DNA of 64,000 nt from Tersicoccus sp. Bi-70 (GCF_001968825.1 NZ_MIEU01000010.1:186001-250000); one strand, 5' to 3'; shown: positions 29,623 to 42,301, counted from the stretch's first letter. The notes: generated by a model not told the origin, from the sequence alone. Made by a program: numbers and translations.

Positions 29623-31203
29623 ATGCGTCAGGCCTGGACCGGTGCGCAGATCCGCGCCGCCGAACAACCGCACCTCGACGCCGGGGAGGGCGACGCCCTG
29701 ATGCGTCGCGCCGCCCACGGTCTGTCCGGTGCGGCCCTGGCGCTGCTGGACGCCCGCCGACGGCCCCGCTACGGCGCCCGGGTCGTGGCCCTGGCCGGCT
29801 CCGGCAACAACGGGGGCGACGCTCTCTGGGCGGCGGCCCTGCTGGCCCGGCGCGGCCTCGGGCCCGCCGCCGTGCTCGTCGCGGACCGCGCCCACGAGGC
29901 CGGCCTGGCCGCCCTGCGCGCCGCGGGCGGCGACGTCGTCCGGCTCGCCGATGAGGGGTCGTCCTCCGCCGACGCGGCACGGCGGCTGCTCGAGGACGCC
30001 GACGTCGTGATCGACGGCATCCTCGGCACCGGCGGCTCCGGCGGCCTGCGGGAACCCGCCGCCGGACTGGCGGCCCACCTCGAGGATCTCCGTCGCGACG
30101 GATCCGTCGTCGTGCTCGCCTGTGACATCCCGTCCGGGGTCGATGCCGACACGGGCGAGGCGGGTGACGCCCACATCACCGCCGACGCGACCGCGACCTT
30201 CGGCGGCGCGAAGGCCGGGCACCTGGCCGGGGCCGGCGAGACGGCGTCCGGCACGCTGACCGTGGTGCCGATCGGCATCGAGGACGGGCTGCCCGCCCCC
30301 ACGATCCGGCGGCTGCAGGCAAGAGACCTGCGCGCCCTCTGGCCCTCCCCGTCACGCAGCGCCCACAAGTACAGTCGCGGGGTGCTCGGCGTCATCGCCG
30401 GGTCCGCGCAGTACCCCGGGGCCGCTCTCCTCACGACCGCTGCCGCCGCCGCCGCCGGGGTCGGGATGGTCCGCTACCTGGGTCCGGCCGCCGTCGGCGA
30501 GGCCATCAACCTGCGCACCCCCGACGCGGTGTGCAGCGAACAGCAACCCGGGGACGTGCACGTGCAGGCGTGGCTCGCCGGCCCCGGCACCAACGACGAC
30601 GAGGGCCAGCTCGACCGGGTGCGCGCCGCCCTGGCGGCCGCCGTCGAGGACGGCACCCCGGCCGTGGTCGACGCCGGGGGGATGAGCGTGCTCCCGCCGA
30701 CCGGCGCCGCGCACCTCGTCCTCACCCCGCACGCCGGCGAGCTGGCCCGGCTGCTGTCCGACCGGCAGGGCAACGGCGATCCGGTCCAGCGGGCCGACGT
30801 CGAGGCGCGGCCCCTCCATCACGTGCGGCTGGCCGCGAGCCTGACCGGCTGCACGGTGCTGCTCAAGGGTGCGACCACGCTGGTCGCCGGCCCGGACGGC
30901 GCCGTGTTCAGCCAGGCCGACGCCACCCCGTGGCTGTCCACCGCCGGCAGCGGCGACGTGCTCGCCGGCATCCTCGGCGCCGTCCTCGCCGGAGTGGCCG
31001 AGCATCCGGAGGCAGCGGAACGGCTCGGCGTCGGCGGAGACACCCGCTGGGCCGCCGCGGCCGCCGTCGCCGCCGCCGTCCACGGCCGGGCCGGCCGCGT
31101 CGCGGCGCACGACCCCGCGGGCACGGGTGCGGGAGGACCCCTGCACGCCACCGCCGTGATCGATGCCACCGCCGCCGCGATCCGCGCCGTTCTCGCCGCC
31201 TGA
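29623..31203 (+). CDS. nnrD: Bifunctional NAD(P)H-hydrate epimerase / ADP-dependent dehydratase
   Basis: This enzyme repairs hydrated NAD(P)H. The 526-residue product is a fusion: an N-terminal YjeF_N epimerase domain (about 1-225; GSGNNGGDALWAA, DGILGTGGSGGLREP) and a C-terminal ribokinase-like dehydratase (about 235-526; HKYSRGVLGVIAGS, LTPHAGELARL, the AGSGDVLAGILGA anion-hole motif). ATG at 29623 follows GAGAAGGGA. It ends the glmS-acpS-nnrD unit. Confidence 0.94.
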   Translation: MRQAWTGAQIRAAEQPHLDAGEGDALMRRAAHGLSGAALALLDARRRPRYGARVVALAGSGNNGGDALWAAALLARRGLGPAAVLVADRAHEAGLAALRAAGGDVVRLADEGSSSADAARRLLEDADVVIDGILGTGGSGGLREPAAGLAAHLEDLRRDGSVVVLACDIPSGVDADTGEAGDAHITADATATFGGAKAGHLAGAGETASGTLTVVPIGIEDGLPAPTIRRLQARDLRALWPSPSRSAHKYSRGVLGVIAGSAQYPGAALLTTAAAAAAGVGMVRYLGPAAVGEAINLRTPDAVCSEQQPGDVHVQAWLAGPGTNDDEGQLDRVRAALAAAVEDGTPAVVDAGGMSVLPPTGAAHLVLTPHAGELARLLSDRQGNGDPVQRADVEARPLHHVRLAASLTGCTVLLKGATTLVAGPDGAVFSQADATPWLSTAGSGDVLAGILGAVLAGVAEHPEAAERLGVGGDTRWAAAAAVAAAVHGRAGRVAAHDPAGTGAGGPLHATAVIDATAAAIRAVLAA

Positions 31204-31238
31204 GGCCGCACCGCCGGTCAACCCGGCACCCCGCGGCC

Positions 31239-31261
31239 CGGTATCGTAAGCACTGATACCG
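31239..31261 (+). promoter_or_regulatory. Inverted repeat over the glgX promoter
   Basis: CGGTATC (31239-31245) and GATACCG (31255-31261) form perfect 7-bp arms around a 9-nt spacer. TATCGT at 31242-31247, inside the repeat, is a plausible -10. The site could be an operator for the trehalose operon, but the regulator is unknown. Confidence 0.45.
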
Positions 31262-31285
31262 ATTCCTCTCGACACTGGAGTGTGC

Positions 31286-33469
<2,184 letters not shown>

Positions 33470-33544
33470 CCGCGGGTCGGTCCGTCCCGACGGGGCGGAC
33501 CGACCTGTGTTCCCCGGACCCGTGCCCCGACCGATCGTGAGGCC

Positions 33545-35854
33545 ATGAGAACACCGCGTTCGACCTACCGCCTGCAGATCCACGAGGGGTTCACCCTCGC
33601 CGACGCGACCGCGCAGCTGACCTACCTGGCACAGCTGGGCGTGGACTGGATCTACCTCTCGCCGATCCTGACCGCGGAGAAGGGCTCCAACCACGGCTAC
33701 GACGTGACGGACCCGACCACCGTGGACGAGTCCCGCGGCGGTGCGGACGCGCTGGCGGCGCTCGCCACGGCGGCGCACGACGCCGGCCTGGGCGTGCTCG
33801 TCGACATCGTGCCCAACCACCAGGGCGTGGCCACGCCGGCCGACAACCCCTGGTGGTGGTCGGTGCTGGCCGAGGGCACCGCCTCGCCGTACGCGCAGGC
33901 CTTCGACATCGACTGGGACGCGAACGGGGGCCGGCTGCTGCTGCCGGTGCTCGGCTCCGCCGAGGACGTGAAGGAGCTGGAGCTGGTCGACGGGCAGCTG
34001 GCCTACTACGACCACCGGTTCCCGGTGGCGGCGGGCACCGCCGACGACGGCGCCGACGCGGCGACCGTGCACGGCCGGCAGCACTACGAGCTGGCCGACT
34101 GGCGGCGCGGCGACGCCGAGCTGAACTACCGGCGCTTCTTCTCCGTCTCGACGCTGGCCGGCGTGCGGGTCGAGGACGCCGAGGTGTTCGACGCCTCTCA
34201 CGCCGAGATCCGCCGCTGGGTGGACGAGGGCCTCGTCGACGGGCTGCGCATCGACCACCCGGACGGGCTGCGGGACCCGGCGGGCTACCTGGACGACCTC
34301 GCGGACGCCACCGGTGGCGTGTACGTGCTCGTGGAGAAGATCCTCGAGCCGGGGGAGCGGCTGCCGTCCGGCTGGGCGACCGCCGGCACCACCGGCTATG
34401 ACACGCTCGCCGACGTCGACCGGCTCTTCACCGACCCCGCCGGGGAGGCCGGCCTCGACGCCGTGACCGGCACCGTCGAGTGGGCCGAGCTGATCCACGG
34501 CACCAAGCGGGACTTCGCGGACCGCACCCTGCTCGCCGAGACTCTGCGCCTCGTGCGGGAACTGCCCGCCGACACCGGGCTCGACGCCGCCACCGCGCAG
34601 GACGCGCTGGCCGAGCTGCTCGCGTGCTTCCCCGTCTACCGCAGCTACCTGCCCGAGGACGGGGCCGCCCACCTGCACGAGGCGGCCCACCTGGCCGTCG
34701 ATCACCGTCCCGACCTCGCCGGGGCCGTCGACGTCCTGGTCGGACTGCTCGAGGACGAGAACCAGCCGGTCGCGCGGCGCTTCCAGCAGACCTCCGGCAT
34801 GGTGATGGCCAAGGGCGTGGAGGACACCGCCTTCTACCGGTACACGCGCCTGACGTCGCTGACCGAGGTCGGTGCCGACCCGTCGATCTTCAGCCTCGGG
34901 GTCGAGGGGTTCCACGCCAAGATGGCCGAGCGCGCCCGGGACTGGCCGACCGCGATGAACGCCCTGACCACGCACGACACCAAGCGCAGCGAGGACACCC
35001 GCGCCCGCATCTCGGTGCTCTCCGAGCTGCCCGACGAGTGGGCGCGGACGTTCGCGCGGCTGCAGGAGCTCGCGCCGATCCCGGACCCGCCGATCGCCAA
35101 CCTGGTGTGGCAGGCCACCGTCGGCGCCTGGCCGATCAGCCGGGAACGGCTGACGGACTACGTCCTCAAGGCCGCCCGCGAGGCAGGCACCAGCACCACC
35201 TGGACGGACCAGGACGAGGAGTTCGAGGCCGCCCTGACCGGCGCCGTCGACGCCGTCCACGACCGGCGCGAGGTCACCCGCGTCGTCGAGGATTTCGTCG
35301 GCGCGATCGAGGGTCCCGGCTACCGGAACTCGCTCGCGGCCAAGCTGATCCAGCTGACCATCCCGGGGGTGCCCGACGTCTACCAGGGCACCGAGTTCTG
35401 GGACTTCTCCCTCGTGGACCCCGACAACCGCCGGCCGGTCGACTACGCCTCGCGGGTCACGGCGCTGGCCGAGCTCGAGTTCGACCCGCAGCCGGAGATC
35501 GGTCCCGTGGGCGTGGCCAAGCTGCAGGTCGTGCGGGCCGCGCTGCACGCCCGCCGAAACCGGCCGGAGTTGTTCGCCGGGTACCGGCCGATCGCCGTGG
35601 ACGGTCCCGCCGCGGACCACGTCATCGCGTTCGACCGTGGGGGTGAGCGGCCCGGTGCCGTCACCGTCGCCACCCGGCTCCCGGTCGGGCTGGCGGCCCG
35701 AGGCGGGCTCGGGGACACCGCGCTCACCCTGGCGGTGCCCACCGTGGACGCGCTCACCGGCCGGGAGCTCCCCGCCGGGCGGGTGCGGGTCGCGGACGTC
35801 ATCGGCGAGCTCGGCGTCGCCCTGCTGCTGCCCATCGGAGGAGAGAACGCATGA
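33545..35854 (+). CDS. treY: Maltooligosyl trehalose synthase
   Basis: TreY isomerises the reducing-end alpha-1,4 bond of maltodextrins to an alpha,alpha-1,1 bond, forming maltooligosyl trehalose. The 769-residue product starts [17 protein letters not shown] and has [49 protein letters not shown] and TTGYD, characteristic of the MTSase GH13 subfamily. ATG 33545 has GAGG close upstream. The treZ start overlaps its stop (ATGA), a sign of coupled synthesis. Confidence 0.95.
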   Translation: MRTPRSTYRLQIHEGFTLADATAQLTYLAQLGVDWIYLSPILTAEKGSNHGYDVTDPTTVDESRGGADALAALATAAHDAGLGVLVDIVPNHQGVATPADNPWWWSVLAEGTASPYAQAFDIDWDANGGRLLLPVLGSAEDVKELELVDGQLAYYDHRFPVAAGTADDGADAATVHGRQHYELADWRRGDAELNYRRFFSVSTLAGVRVEDAEVFDASHAEIRRWVDEGLVDGLRIDHPDGLRDPAGYLDDLADATGGVYVLVEKILEPGERLPSGWATAGTTGYDTLADVDRLFTDPAGEAGLDAVTGTVEWAELIHGTKRDFADRTLLAETLRLVRELPADTGLDAATAQDALAELLACFPVYRSYLPEDGAAHLHEAAHLAVDHRPDLAGAVDVLVGLLEDENQPVARRFQQTSGMVMAKGVEDTAFYRYTRLTSLTEVGADPSIFSLGVEGFHAKMAERARDWPTAMNALTTHDTKRSEDTRARISVLSELPDEWARTFARLQELAPIPDPPIANLVWQATVGAWPISRERLTDYVLKAAREAGTSTTWTDQDEEFEAALTGAVDAVHDRREVTRVVEDFVGAIEGPGYRNSLAAKLIQLTIPGVPDVYQGTEFWDFSLVDPDNRRPVDYASRVTALAELEFDPQPEIGPVGVAKLQVVRAALHARRNRPELFAGYRPIAVDGPAADHVIAFDRGGERPGAVTVATRLPVGLAARGGLGDTALTLAVPTVDALTGRELPAGRVRVADVIGELGVALLLPIGGENA

Positions 35855-37653
35855 GCCGCACCCGATTCGACGTCTGGGCGCCGGCCGCCGAGCGCGTGAC
35901 CCTGCGCGTGGCCGGCCGTGACGTGCCGATGCACCGGGCGTCCGGTCCGTCCGCGTCCGGTTCGTCGGCTTCCGCTGCGGACGGATGGTGGACCGTCGCT
36001 CCCGCGGACGTCCCCGCGACCGAGGTCGACTACGGCTACCTGCTCGACGACGACACGACGCCCCTGCCGGACCCGCGCTCGCGGCGCCAGCCGGACGGGG
36101 TGCACGGGCTCTCCCGCACCGTCGAGCCGTCGTCCCACCCGTGGACCGACGCCACCTGGACCGGTCGTCAGCTGGCCGGCTCCGTGCTCTACGAGATGCA
36201 CCTGGGCACCTTCACCCCCGAGGGCACCCTGGACGCGGCGATCGGGCGACTCGACCACCTGGTCGAGCTCGGCGTCGACGCGATCGAGCTGCTGCCCGTC
36301 AACGGCTTCAACGGCGAGCACAACTGGGGCTACGACGGGGTCGCCTGGTTCACCGTGGCCGAGGTGTACGGCGGTCCGGCCGCGTACCAGCGCTTCGTCG
36401 ACGCGGCGCACGCTCGCGGCCTCGCCGTCGTGCAGGACGTCGTCTACAACCACCTCGGCCCGTCCGGGAACTACCTGGGCCGGTTCGGTCCGTATCTGCA
36501 CTCCTCGGCGGTGAACCCGTGGGGCGACTCGATCAACCTGGACGGGGCCGACTCCGACGAGGTGCGGGCCTACATCCTCGACAACGTCGCGATGTGGCTG
36601 GGCGACTACCACGTGGACGGTCTCCGGCTCGATGCGGTGCACGCCCTCGAGGACCGGCGCGCGGTGCACCTGCTCGAGGAGATCAACCGGGTCGTGGACG
36701 AGATCGGGGCGGCGACGGGACGGCCGCTGTTCGCGGTCGCCGAGTCCGACCTCAACGACCCGCGGATGATCACGCCGCGGGCCGCCAACGGCCTCGGCTG
36801 CGCCGGCCAGTGGAGCGACGACTTCCACCACGCCGTGCACACCGCGGTGACCGGGGAGACCGTCGGCTACTACGCCGACTTCGCGCCGCTCGCGTCGCTC
36901 GCCAAGGTGCTGCGCGGGGGCTTCTTCCACGACGGGACGCTCTCGACCTTCCGGGGACGGCACCACGGCCGGCCGATCGACCCGTTCACGACGCCGACGT
37001 GGCGACTGGTCACGTGCATCCAGAACCACGACCAGGTGGGCAACCGGGCGGCGGGCGACCGGCTCTCGGCGACGCTGCCGTACGACCGGCTCGCCGTCGC
37101 GGCGGTGCTGAACCTGATGGCGCCGTTCACGCCGATGCTGTTCATGGGGGAGGAGTGGGGAGCGTCCACGCCGTGGCAGTTCTTCACCGCCCACCCCGAG
37201 AAGGAGCTCGGCGAGGCCGTCTCGAAGGGCCGGATCGGCGAGTTCGGGGCGATGGGCTGGGACGAGTCCACGGTGCCGGACCCGCAGGATCCGAGCACCT
37301 TCACGAACTCGAAACTGGACTGGGACGAGGTCTCCGGCGGCGATCACGCCCGGCTGCTGGCGCTCTACCGGTCGCTGATCGCCCTCCGGCACGCCACCCC
37401 TGAGCTCACGCAGCCGGACTTCCGCTCGATCGCCGTCGACTTCTCCGAGGAGGAGCAGTGGATCGTGCTGCGCCGGACCGGGCTGGCGGGCGCGGGTGAC
37501 GTCGTCGTGGCGGTCAACCTGTCGGACTCGGACCGGGCCGTGCCGGTGGGCAGCGTCGACGAGGTGCTGCTGAACACCGTGGAGGGTCACCTCGTGTACG
37601 GGGATGCGCAGATGCCGGCGTCGTCGGCCCTGGTGTTGCGCGCCAGCGTCTGA
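35851..37653 (+). CDS. treZ: Maltooligosyl trehalose trehalohydrolase
   Basis: TreZ releases trehalose from maltooligosyl trehalose. The 600-residue product has an N-terminal beta-sandwich ([19 protein letters not shown]), then GH13 motifs [34 protein letters not shown] and [11 protein letters not shown], the last being typical of MTHases. GGAGGAG lies upstream of ATG. With glgX and treY it completes the TreX-TreY-TreZ pathway from glycogen to trehalose; no treS or otsAB is in the window. An unusual inverted repeat follows the stop. Confidence 0.95.
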   Translation: MSRTRFDVWAPAAERVTLRVAGRDVPMHRASGPSASGSSASAADGWWTVAPADVPATEVDYGYLLDDDTTPLPDPRSRRQPDGVHGLSRTVEPSSHPWTDATWTGRQLAGSVLYEMHLGTFTPEGTLDAAIGRLDHLVELGVDAIELLPVNGFNGEHNWGYDGVAWFTVAEVYGGPAAYQRFVDAAHARGLAVVQDVVYNHLGPSGNYLGRFGPYLHSSAVNPWGDSINLDGADSDEVRAYILDNVAMWLGDYHVDGLRLDAVHALEDRRAVHLLEEINRVVDEIGAATGRPLFAVAESDLNDPRMITPRAANGLGCAGQWSDDFHHAVHTAVTGETVGYYADFAPLASLAKVLRGGFFHDGTLSTFRGRHHGRPIDPFTTPTWRLVTCIQNHDQVGNRAAGDRLSATLPYDRLAVAAVLNLMAPFTPMLFMGEEWGASTPWQFFTAHPEKELGEAVSKGRIGEFGAMGWDESTVPDPQDPSTFTNSKLDWDEVSGGDHARLLALYRSLIALRHATPELTQPDFRSIAVDFSEEEQWIVLRRTGLAGAGDVVVAVNLSDSDRAVPVGSVDEVLLNTVEGHLVYGDAQMPASSALVLRASV

Positions 37654-37670
37654 GGATCCTCTCCCGCCGT

Positions 37671-37727
37671 CGAGTGTGCGGATGACGCAGGTGAACCGTC
37701 GGTCTGCGTGCGTCAACCGCACACTCG
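37671..37727. repeat. 19-bp inverted repeat between treZ and the aldo/keto reductase
   Basis: 37671-37689 pairs with 37709-37727 over 19 positions with one A-A mismatch (37682/37716); the loop is 19 nt. It may be a terminator for treZ, but the loop is long, there is no U-run, and the loop itself contains a second copy of the GACGCAG/CTGCGT theme. A REP-like element is an alternative. Confidence 0.6.
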
Positions 37728-37817
37728 GCGTCGTCGGTGCGCCGGTATCAGAGGCGTGCGCGCACCCGTGCACCGCCCGCGCACGGAACCGTCGGATGCC
37801 CGTGGCACGATGAGGCC

Positions 37818-38855
37818 ATGGTGTACTCCGCTTCCGAGAACCGTTACGAGACGATGCCCTACCGGCGGCTGGGCCGATCCGGCCTGAAACTGCCCGCGAT
37901 CAGCCTCGGGCTGTGGCACAACTTCGGTGACGACAAGCCGCTGCAGACCCAGCGGGACATCCTGCGCGCCGCCTTCGACGCCGGCATCACCCACTTCGAC
38001 CTGGCCAACAACTACGGGCCGCCCGCGGGCAGTGCGGAGATCAACGCCGGCCGGATCCTCGCCGAGGACTTCGCCTCCTACCGCGAGGAGCTGGTCATCT
38101 CCACCAAGGCCGGCTACCGCATGCAGCCCGGCCCCTACGGCGAGTGGGGCTCCCGGAAGTACCTGCTGGAGAGCCTGGACGCCTCCCTGTCCCGGACGGG
38201 CCTGGACCACGTCGACATCTTCTACAGCCACCGCCCGGACCCGGACACCCCGATGGAGGAGACCCTCGGCGCCCTGGACTCCGCCGTGCGCTCCGGCAAG
38301 GCCCTCTACGCCGGCATCTCCTCCTACACGGCCGAGCAGACGACGCAGGCCGTCCGGATCCTGAACGACCTCGGCACGCCGCTGGTGATCCACCAGCCCT
38401 CCTACTCGCTGCTCAACCGCTGGATCGAGGACGGCGAGCCCTCCCTGCTCGACGTGCTCGGCGACGAGGGCGTCGGCTCCATCGCCTTCTCCCCGCTGGC
38501 CCAGGGCATGCTCACCGACAAGTACCTCGACGGGGTGCCCGCCGACTCCCGCGCCGCCGCCGGCAAGTCGCTGAACCCCGACTGGCTCACCCCGGACACC
38601 ATCAAGCACGTCCGTGCTCTCAACGACCTCGCCCGCGACCGGGGCCAGTCCCTCGCCCAGCTCGCCATCGCCTGGGTGCTGCGCGAGCAGGGACAGCGCA
38701 CGGTGACCAGCGCCCTCATCGGGGCCTCCAGCGTCGACCAGCTGCACGACAGCCTCGCGGCGCTCGGCAACCTCGAGTTCAGCGACGACGAACTGAACCG
38801 GATCGACCGGCACGCCGTGGACGCCGGCATCAACATCTGGGGCATGGCCCGCTGA
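37818..38855 (+). CDS. Aldo/keto reductase, YghZ (L-glyceraldehyde-3-phosphate reductase) type
   Basis: Predicted NADPH-dependent aldehyde reductase. The 345-residue product resembles E. coli YghZ in length and N-terminus (YRRLGRSGLKLPAISLGLWHNFGDDKP). The AKR tetrad is present: Asp61, Tyr66 (NNYGPPAGSAE), Lys97 (STKAGY) and His138 (YSHRPDPDTPMEETL). GASSVDQLHDSLAAL is the cofactor-binding C-terminal segment. Detoxification of L-glyceraldehyde-3-phosphate or methylglyoxal is known for YghZ; the true substrate here is not shown. ATG 37818 has CACGAT 6 nt upstream and a weak GAGG. Confidence 0.88.
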   Translation: MVYSASENRYETMPYRRLGRSGLKLPAISLGLWHNFGDDKPLQTQRDILRAAFDAGITHFDLANNYGPPAGSAEINAGRILAEDFASYREELVISTKAGYRMQPGPYGEWGSRKYLLESLDASLSRTGLDHVDIFYSHRPDPDTPMEETLGALDSAVRSGKALYAGISSYTAEQTTQAVRILNDLGTPLVIHQPSYSLLNRWIEDGEPSLLDVLGDEGVGSIAFSPLAQGMLTDKYLDGVPADSRAAAGKSLNPDWLTPDTIKHVRALNDLARDRGQSLAQLAIAWVLREQGQRTVTSALIGASSVDQLHDSLAALGNLEFSDDELNRIDRHAVDAGINIWGMAR

Positions 38856-38867
38856 GAGTCGGCACTC

Positions 38868-38919
38868 GTTCACCCGCCCGGTGATCCGGGCCACACGCGG
38901 TGTCACCGGGTGGGTGAAC
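38868..38919 (+). terminator. Hairpin after the aldo/keto reductase
   Basis: A 17-bp stem (38868-38884 with 38903-38919, one G-U pair) lies 13 nt after the stop, with an 18-nt loop. It is the likely terminator before the ino1 promoter. Confidence 0.6.
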
Positions 38920-38944
38920 GCGCTGGTCAGCGGCCGGCGCTGGC

Positions 38945-38987
38945 TAGAGTGGACGGATGGCCGGACTGCCCCGCGGGGCAGTCCGGC
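38945..38987 (+). promoter_or_regulatory. ino1 -10 box and 5' leader palindrome
   Basis: TAGAGT at 38945-38950 is a good -10. Ten nt later, at about the expected transcript start, lies a perfect 28-bp palindrome (38960-38987, arms of 14 bp), which would fold into a hairpin at the very 5' end of the mRNA or act as an operator. Confidence 0.5.
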
Positions 38988-39014
38988 GACCCGTTCATCG
39001 AAGGAGTCCTGTCC

Positions 39015-40088
39015 GTGCCCCGTCAACCCATCCGCGTGGCCATCGCCGGTGTCGGCAACTGCGCGTCATCCCTCGTGCAGGGCGTGCACTACTACCGTGA
39101 CGCCGATCCGGCCGAGACCGTTCCCGGCCTGATGCACGTCCAGTTCGGCGACTACCACGTCGGCGATCTCGAGTTCGTCGCGGCGTTCGACGTCGACGAC
39201 GTCAAGGTCGGCAAGGACCTGGCCGAGGCGATCGAGGCCTCCCAGAACAACACCATCAAGATCTGCGACGTGCCCACCAGCGGTGTCGAGGTCCAGCGCG
39301 GCCCCACCCTGGACGGCCTCGGCAAGTACTACCAGGAGACCATCGACGAGTCCCCGCGCGAGCCCGTCGACGTCGTCGCCGCCCTCAGGGAGGCGAAGGC
39401 CGACGTCCTGGTCTGCTACCTGCCGGTCGGTTCCGAGGAGGCGGCGAAGCACTACGCGCAGGCCGCGATCGACGCGAAGGTCGCCTTCGTCAACGCGCTG
39501 CCCGTGTTCATCGCCTCCACCGAGGAGTGGGCGCAGAAGTTCCGCGACGCCGGGGTGCCGATCGTCGGTGACGACATCAAGAGCCAGATCGGTGCCACCA
39601 TCACGCACCGGTCCCTGGCCCGGCTGTTCGAGGAGCGCGGCGTCACCGTCGACCGCACCTACCAGCTCAACGTCGGCGGCAACATGGACTTCAAGAACAT
39701 GCTCGAACGGGACCGGCTGCAGTCCAAGAAGATCTCCAAGACCCGCGCCGTCACCTCGAACATCGACGCGGACCTCGCCGAGCGGGACGTGCACATCGGC
39801 CCCAGCGACTACGTGCAGTGGCTGGACGACCGGAAGTGGGCGTTCGTGCGCATCGAGGGCCGCAACTTCGGTGACGTGCCCGTCTCGATCGAGTACAAGC
39901 TCGAGGTGTGGGACTCCCCGAACTCCGCCGGCGTGATCATCGACGCCGTGCGCGCCGCGAAGATCGCCGCCGACCGCGGCGAGGGCGGCCCCGTGATGGC
40001 CGCGTCGACGTACTTCATGAAGTCCCCGCCGCAGCAGCTGCCGGACGAGGCCGGCCGCGCCGCGGTCGAGGAGTTCATTCGCGGCTGA
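39015..40088 (+). CDS. ino1: Inositol-3-phosphate synthase
   Basis: Ino1 makes myo-inositol-3-phosphate from glucose-6-phosphate with NAD+, the precursor of phosphatidylinositol and mycothiol. The 357-residue product has the Rossmann motif [58 protein letters not shown] and the C-terminal [18 protein letters not shown], the actinobacterial/archaeal short form. GTG 39015 follows AAGGAG at 39001-39006. Its 3' end overlaps the convergent mshA gene by 14 bp, pairing two consecutive pathway steps tail to tail. Confidence 0.95.
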   Translation: MPRQPIRVAIAGVGNCASSLVQGVHYYRDADPAETVPGLMHVQFGDYHVGDLEFVAAFDVDDVKVGKDLAEAIEASQNNTIKICDVPTSGVEVQRGPTLDGLGKYYQETIDESPREPVDVVAALREAKADVLVCYLPVGSEEAAKHYAQAAIDAKVAFVNALPVFIASTEEWAQKFRDAGVPIVGDDIKSQIGATITHRSLARLFEERGVTVDRTYQLNVGGNMDFKNMLERDRLQSKKISKTRAVTSNIDADLAERDVHIGPSDYVQWLDDRKWAFVRIEGRNFGDVPVSIEYKLEVWDSPNSAGVIIDAVRAAKIAADRGEGGPVMAASTYFMKSPPQQLPDEAGRAAVEEFIRG

Positions 40089-41286
40089 GGCCGCTGAGCG
40101 CCCGACGGTAGGCGTCCTCGGTGAGGGCCGCCGTGTTGTCCCAGGTGAAGGCCCGGGCGTGCACGGCGGCCCTCGTCGCGAGGGCGGCCCGTCCCGCCGG
40201 GTCGTCGTGGAGCCGGGCGAGGGCGTCGGCCCAGTCCGTTGGGTCCCGGCCCGGCACCAGGATGCCCGTCTCGCCGTCCTGCACGGCCTCCGCCAGGCCA
40301 CCGGCGTCCGTGGCGATCACCGGGGTGCCGCACGCCTGGGCCTCCAGGGCCACCAGGCCGAACGACTCGTGGGCCGAGGGCATGACGACGACGTCCGCGG
40401 CCCGGAACGCCGCGGCGAGCCGCCGTGGGGGCACCGGGGGCTCGAGCCGCACCGCGTCCTCGACCCCGAGCGACGTCACGAGGGCGGGCAGATCCAGGTC
40501 GCCGCCGCTCGCGGCGCCGATGATCCGCACGTCGAGGCCGATGTCCGGCCGCTGCTCCCGCAGCCGCGCGACCGCCTGCAGCAGGACCTGCGGGCCCTTG
40601 TGCCGCTGCATCCGGCCCGCCAGCACGACGCGCAGCCGGCCCGGCGTGCCCGCTCCCGGCTCGTCAGCTTCGTTCTCGGCCTCGCCCTCCGGGCGGAAGA
40701 CGCCGAGGTCCACCCCGGGAGGCACGACGGCGACCCGGGACGGGTCCGCTCCGTAGAACCGGGTCAGGTCGGCGGCCTCGCTCGCCCCGTTGGCCAGCAG
40801 CAGGCCCGCCTCGGCGGCGATCCGCCGCTCCGCGTCGACCCGCTGCTCCGGCTCGGGCCGCTGGGACGGACCGCGGTGCGCGTTCTTCACCCGGGCCATC
40901 GTGTGCATGGTGTGCACCAGCGGCACGCCGCGGTCCGCGGCCAGGCGCAGGCCGGCCACGCCGGAGAGCCAGTAGTGGGAGTGCAGCAGATCGACGTCGT
41001 CCGCGGCGCGGGCCCGCAGGTTCTCGACCACCGTCGGCAGCGCCGCGGCCAGAGCGTCCTTGCTCCGGGGAACGCCGACGTCAACGTGGTCCACCACGAT
41101 GCCCGGCTCCACCTCGACCCGGCCCAGCGTGCCGATCGTGGTGATGTGCACGGTCCAGCCCCGCCGCACCAGACCGCGGGCCAGCTGCCGGACGTAGACG
41201 TTCATCCCGCCGGCGTCCCCGGCCCCGGGCTGCTCGAAGGGACAGGTGTGCAGGCACACCATGCCCACGCGGGCGGATGCGGTCAC
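40075..41286 (-). CDS. mshA: D-inositol-3-phosphate glycosyltransferase
   Basis: MshA joins GlcNAc from UDP-GlcNAc to inositol-3-phosphate, the first step of mycothiol synthesis. The 403-residue GT4 product has [51 protein letters not shown], the phosphate site [12 protein letters not shown] and the donor motif [20 protein letters not shown], all MshA features. GTG at 41286 is chosen because AGGAGAG lies 4 nt upstream on the minus strand; ATG at 41316 would add ten residues. It converges on ino1, which makes its acceptor substrate. Confidence 0.93.
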   Translation of the reverse strand: MTASARVGMVCLHTCPFEQPGAGDAGGMNVYVRQLARGLVRRGWTVHITTIGTLGRVEVEPGIVVDHVDVGVPRSKDALAAALPTVVENLRARAADDVDLLHSHYWLSGVAGLRLAADRGVPLVHTMHTMARVKNAHRGPSQRPEPEQRVDAERRIAAEAGLLLANGASEAADLTRFYGADPSRVAVVPPGVDLGVFRPEGEAENEADEPGAGTPGRLRVVLAGRMQRHKGPQVLLQAVARLREQRPDIGLDVRIIGAASGGDLDLPALVTSLGVEDAVRLEPPVPPRRLAAAFRAADVVVMPSAHESFGLVALEAQACGTPVIATDAGGLAEAVQDGETGILVPGRDPTDWADALARLHDDPAGRAALATRAAVHARAFTWDNTAALTEDAYRRALSGLSRE

Positions 41287-41346
41287 GGCTCTCCTGGGAA
41301 TGCGGACGAGGGTCATGAACATTCTTCCATCGTCGGAGGTGCGGAC

Positions 41347-41376
41347 TATCCTGCGATCACGGCCGTCGTGACGGCT
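41347..41376 (+). promoter_or_regulatory. Possible promoter/operator of the sugar ABC operon
   Basis: TATCCT at 41347-41352 could be a -10 for the permease operon. GCCGTC/GACGGC (41362-41367 with 41370-41375) is a short inverted repeat just downstream, at a position where a repressor could act. Both are weak. Confidence 0.3.
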
Positions 41377-41431
41377 GCCAGAGCATGCTGAGCAGGGCGT
41401 CGACCTCTGTTCCGGTCGGAGAGGAGGGTCC

Positions 41432-42301
41432 ATGGCGCGACGTGAGACGGCGACCGGGTACGCGCTGCTGGCCCCCAGCCTGATCGGGATCCTCGCGTTC
41501 CTGCTGCTGCCCATCGGCGTCGTCGTCTGGCTCAGCCTCCAGCAGTGGGACCTGCTCTTCCCGCCGCAGTTCGTCGGGCTCGACAACTGGGCCTCCGTGC
41601 TGACGGACCCGACGTTCGGCCGCTCCGCGCTGATCTCCGTGCTGTTCGTGCTGCTCGTCATCCCCGTCCAGACCGCGCTCGGCCTGCTGCTGGCCACCCT
41701 GCTGTCCCGCGGCCTGCCCGGATCGGCGTTCCTGCGCGTCATCTACGTCATCCCGTGGATGTGCGCGCCGCTGGCGCTCGGCGTCGTGTGGCGGTGGATC
41801 TTCTCTCCGTCCGACGGCGCGCTGAACGCGCTGACCGGGGTGTACGTGGAGTGGCTCTCCAGCCCGGTGTTCGCCCTGCCGGCCGTCGCGGCCGTGAGCA
41901 TCTGGTCCCAGGTGGGGTACGTGACCCTGTTCTTCATGGCCGGCCTCGCCGCCATCCCCACCACCCTGATCGACGCCGCCCGCGTCGACGGGGCGAACGC
42001 GTGGCAGACGTTCTGGCGGGTGAAGCTGCCGCTGCTGCGGCCCACCATGTTCTTCGTCCTCGTCACCGGCGTCATCGCCAGCTTCCAGGCGTTCGACCAG
42101 ATCTACGCCCTCACCCCGAACGGCGGTCCGCAGGGCACCACGGACGTGATCGCCACCCGGATCTACGACGAGGCGTTCCGCGGCTCCTCCGACCTCGGCC
42201 GGGCGTCCGTGATGGCGCTGCTGCTCTTCCTCGTCCTCGTCGTCATCACGCTCGCGCAGCAGCGCTACTTCCGCTCGAGGATCACCTATGACCTCTCCTG
42301 A
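41432..42301 (+). CDS. ABC sugar importer permease, MalF type
   Basis: Membrane subunit of a carbohydrate uptake (CUT1) ABC transporter. The 289-residue product has about six hydrophobic segments, starting LLAPSLIGILAFLLLPIGVVVWLS, and the EAA loop DAARVDGANAWQTFWRVKLPLL that contacts the ATPase. GGAGAGGAGGG precedes ATG 41432. It overlaps the next permease gene by 14 nt. No ATPase gene is nearby, as in other actinobacteria whose CUT1 systems share an MsiK-type ATPase encoded elsewhere. The sugar is unknown. Confidence 0.9.
   Translation: MARRETATGYALLAPSLIGILAFLLLPIGVVVWLSLQQWDLLFPPQFVGLDNWASVLTDPTFGRSALISVLFVLLVIPVQTALGLLLATLLSRGLPGSAFLRVIYVIPWMCAPLALGVVWRWIFSPSDGALNALTGVYVEWLSSPVFALPAVAAVSIWSQVGYVTLFFMAGLAAIPTTLIDAARVDGANAWQTFWRVKLPLLRPTMFFVLVTGVIASFQAFDQIYALTPNGGPQGTTDVIATRIYDEAFRGSSDLGRASVMALLLFLVLVVITLAQQRYFRSRITYDLS

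Noticed and set aside
27184-30222. A 1012-codon minus-strand frame opposite glmS, acpS and nnrD
   Set aside because: Same composition artefact; the plus-strand genes have intact catalytic motifs.
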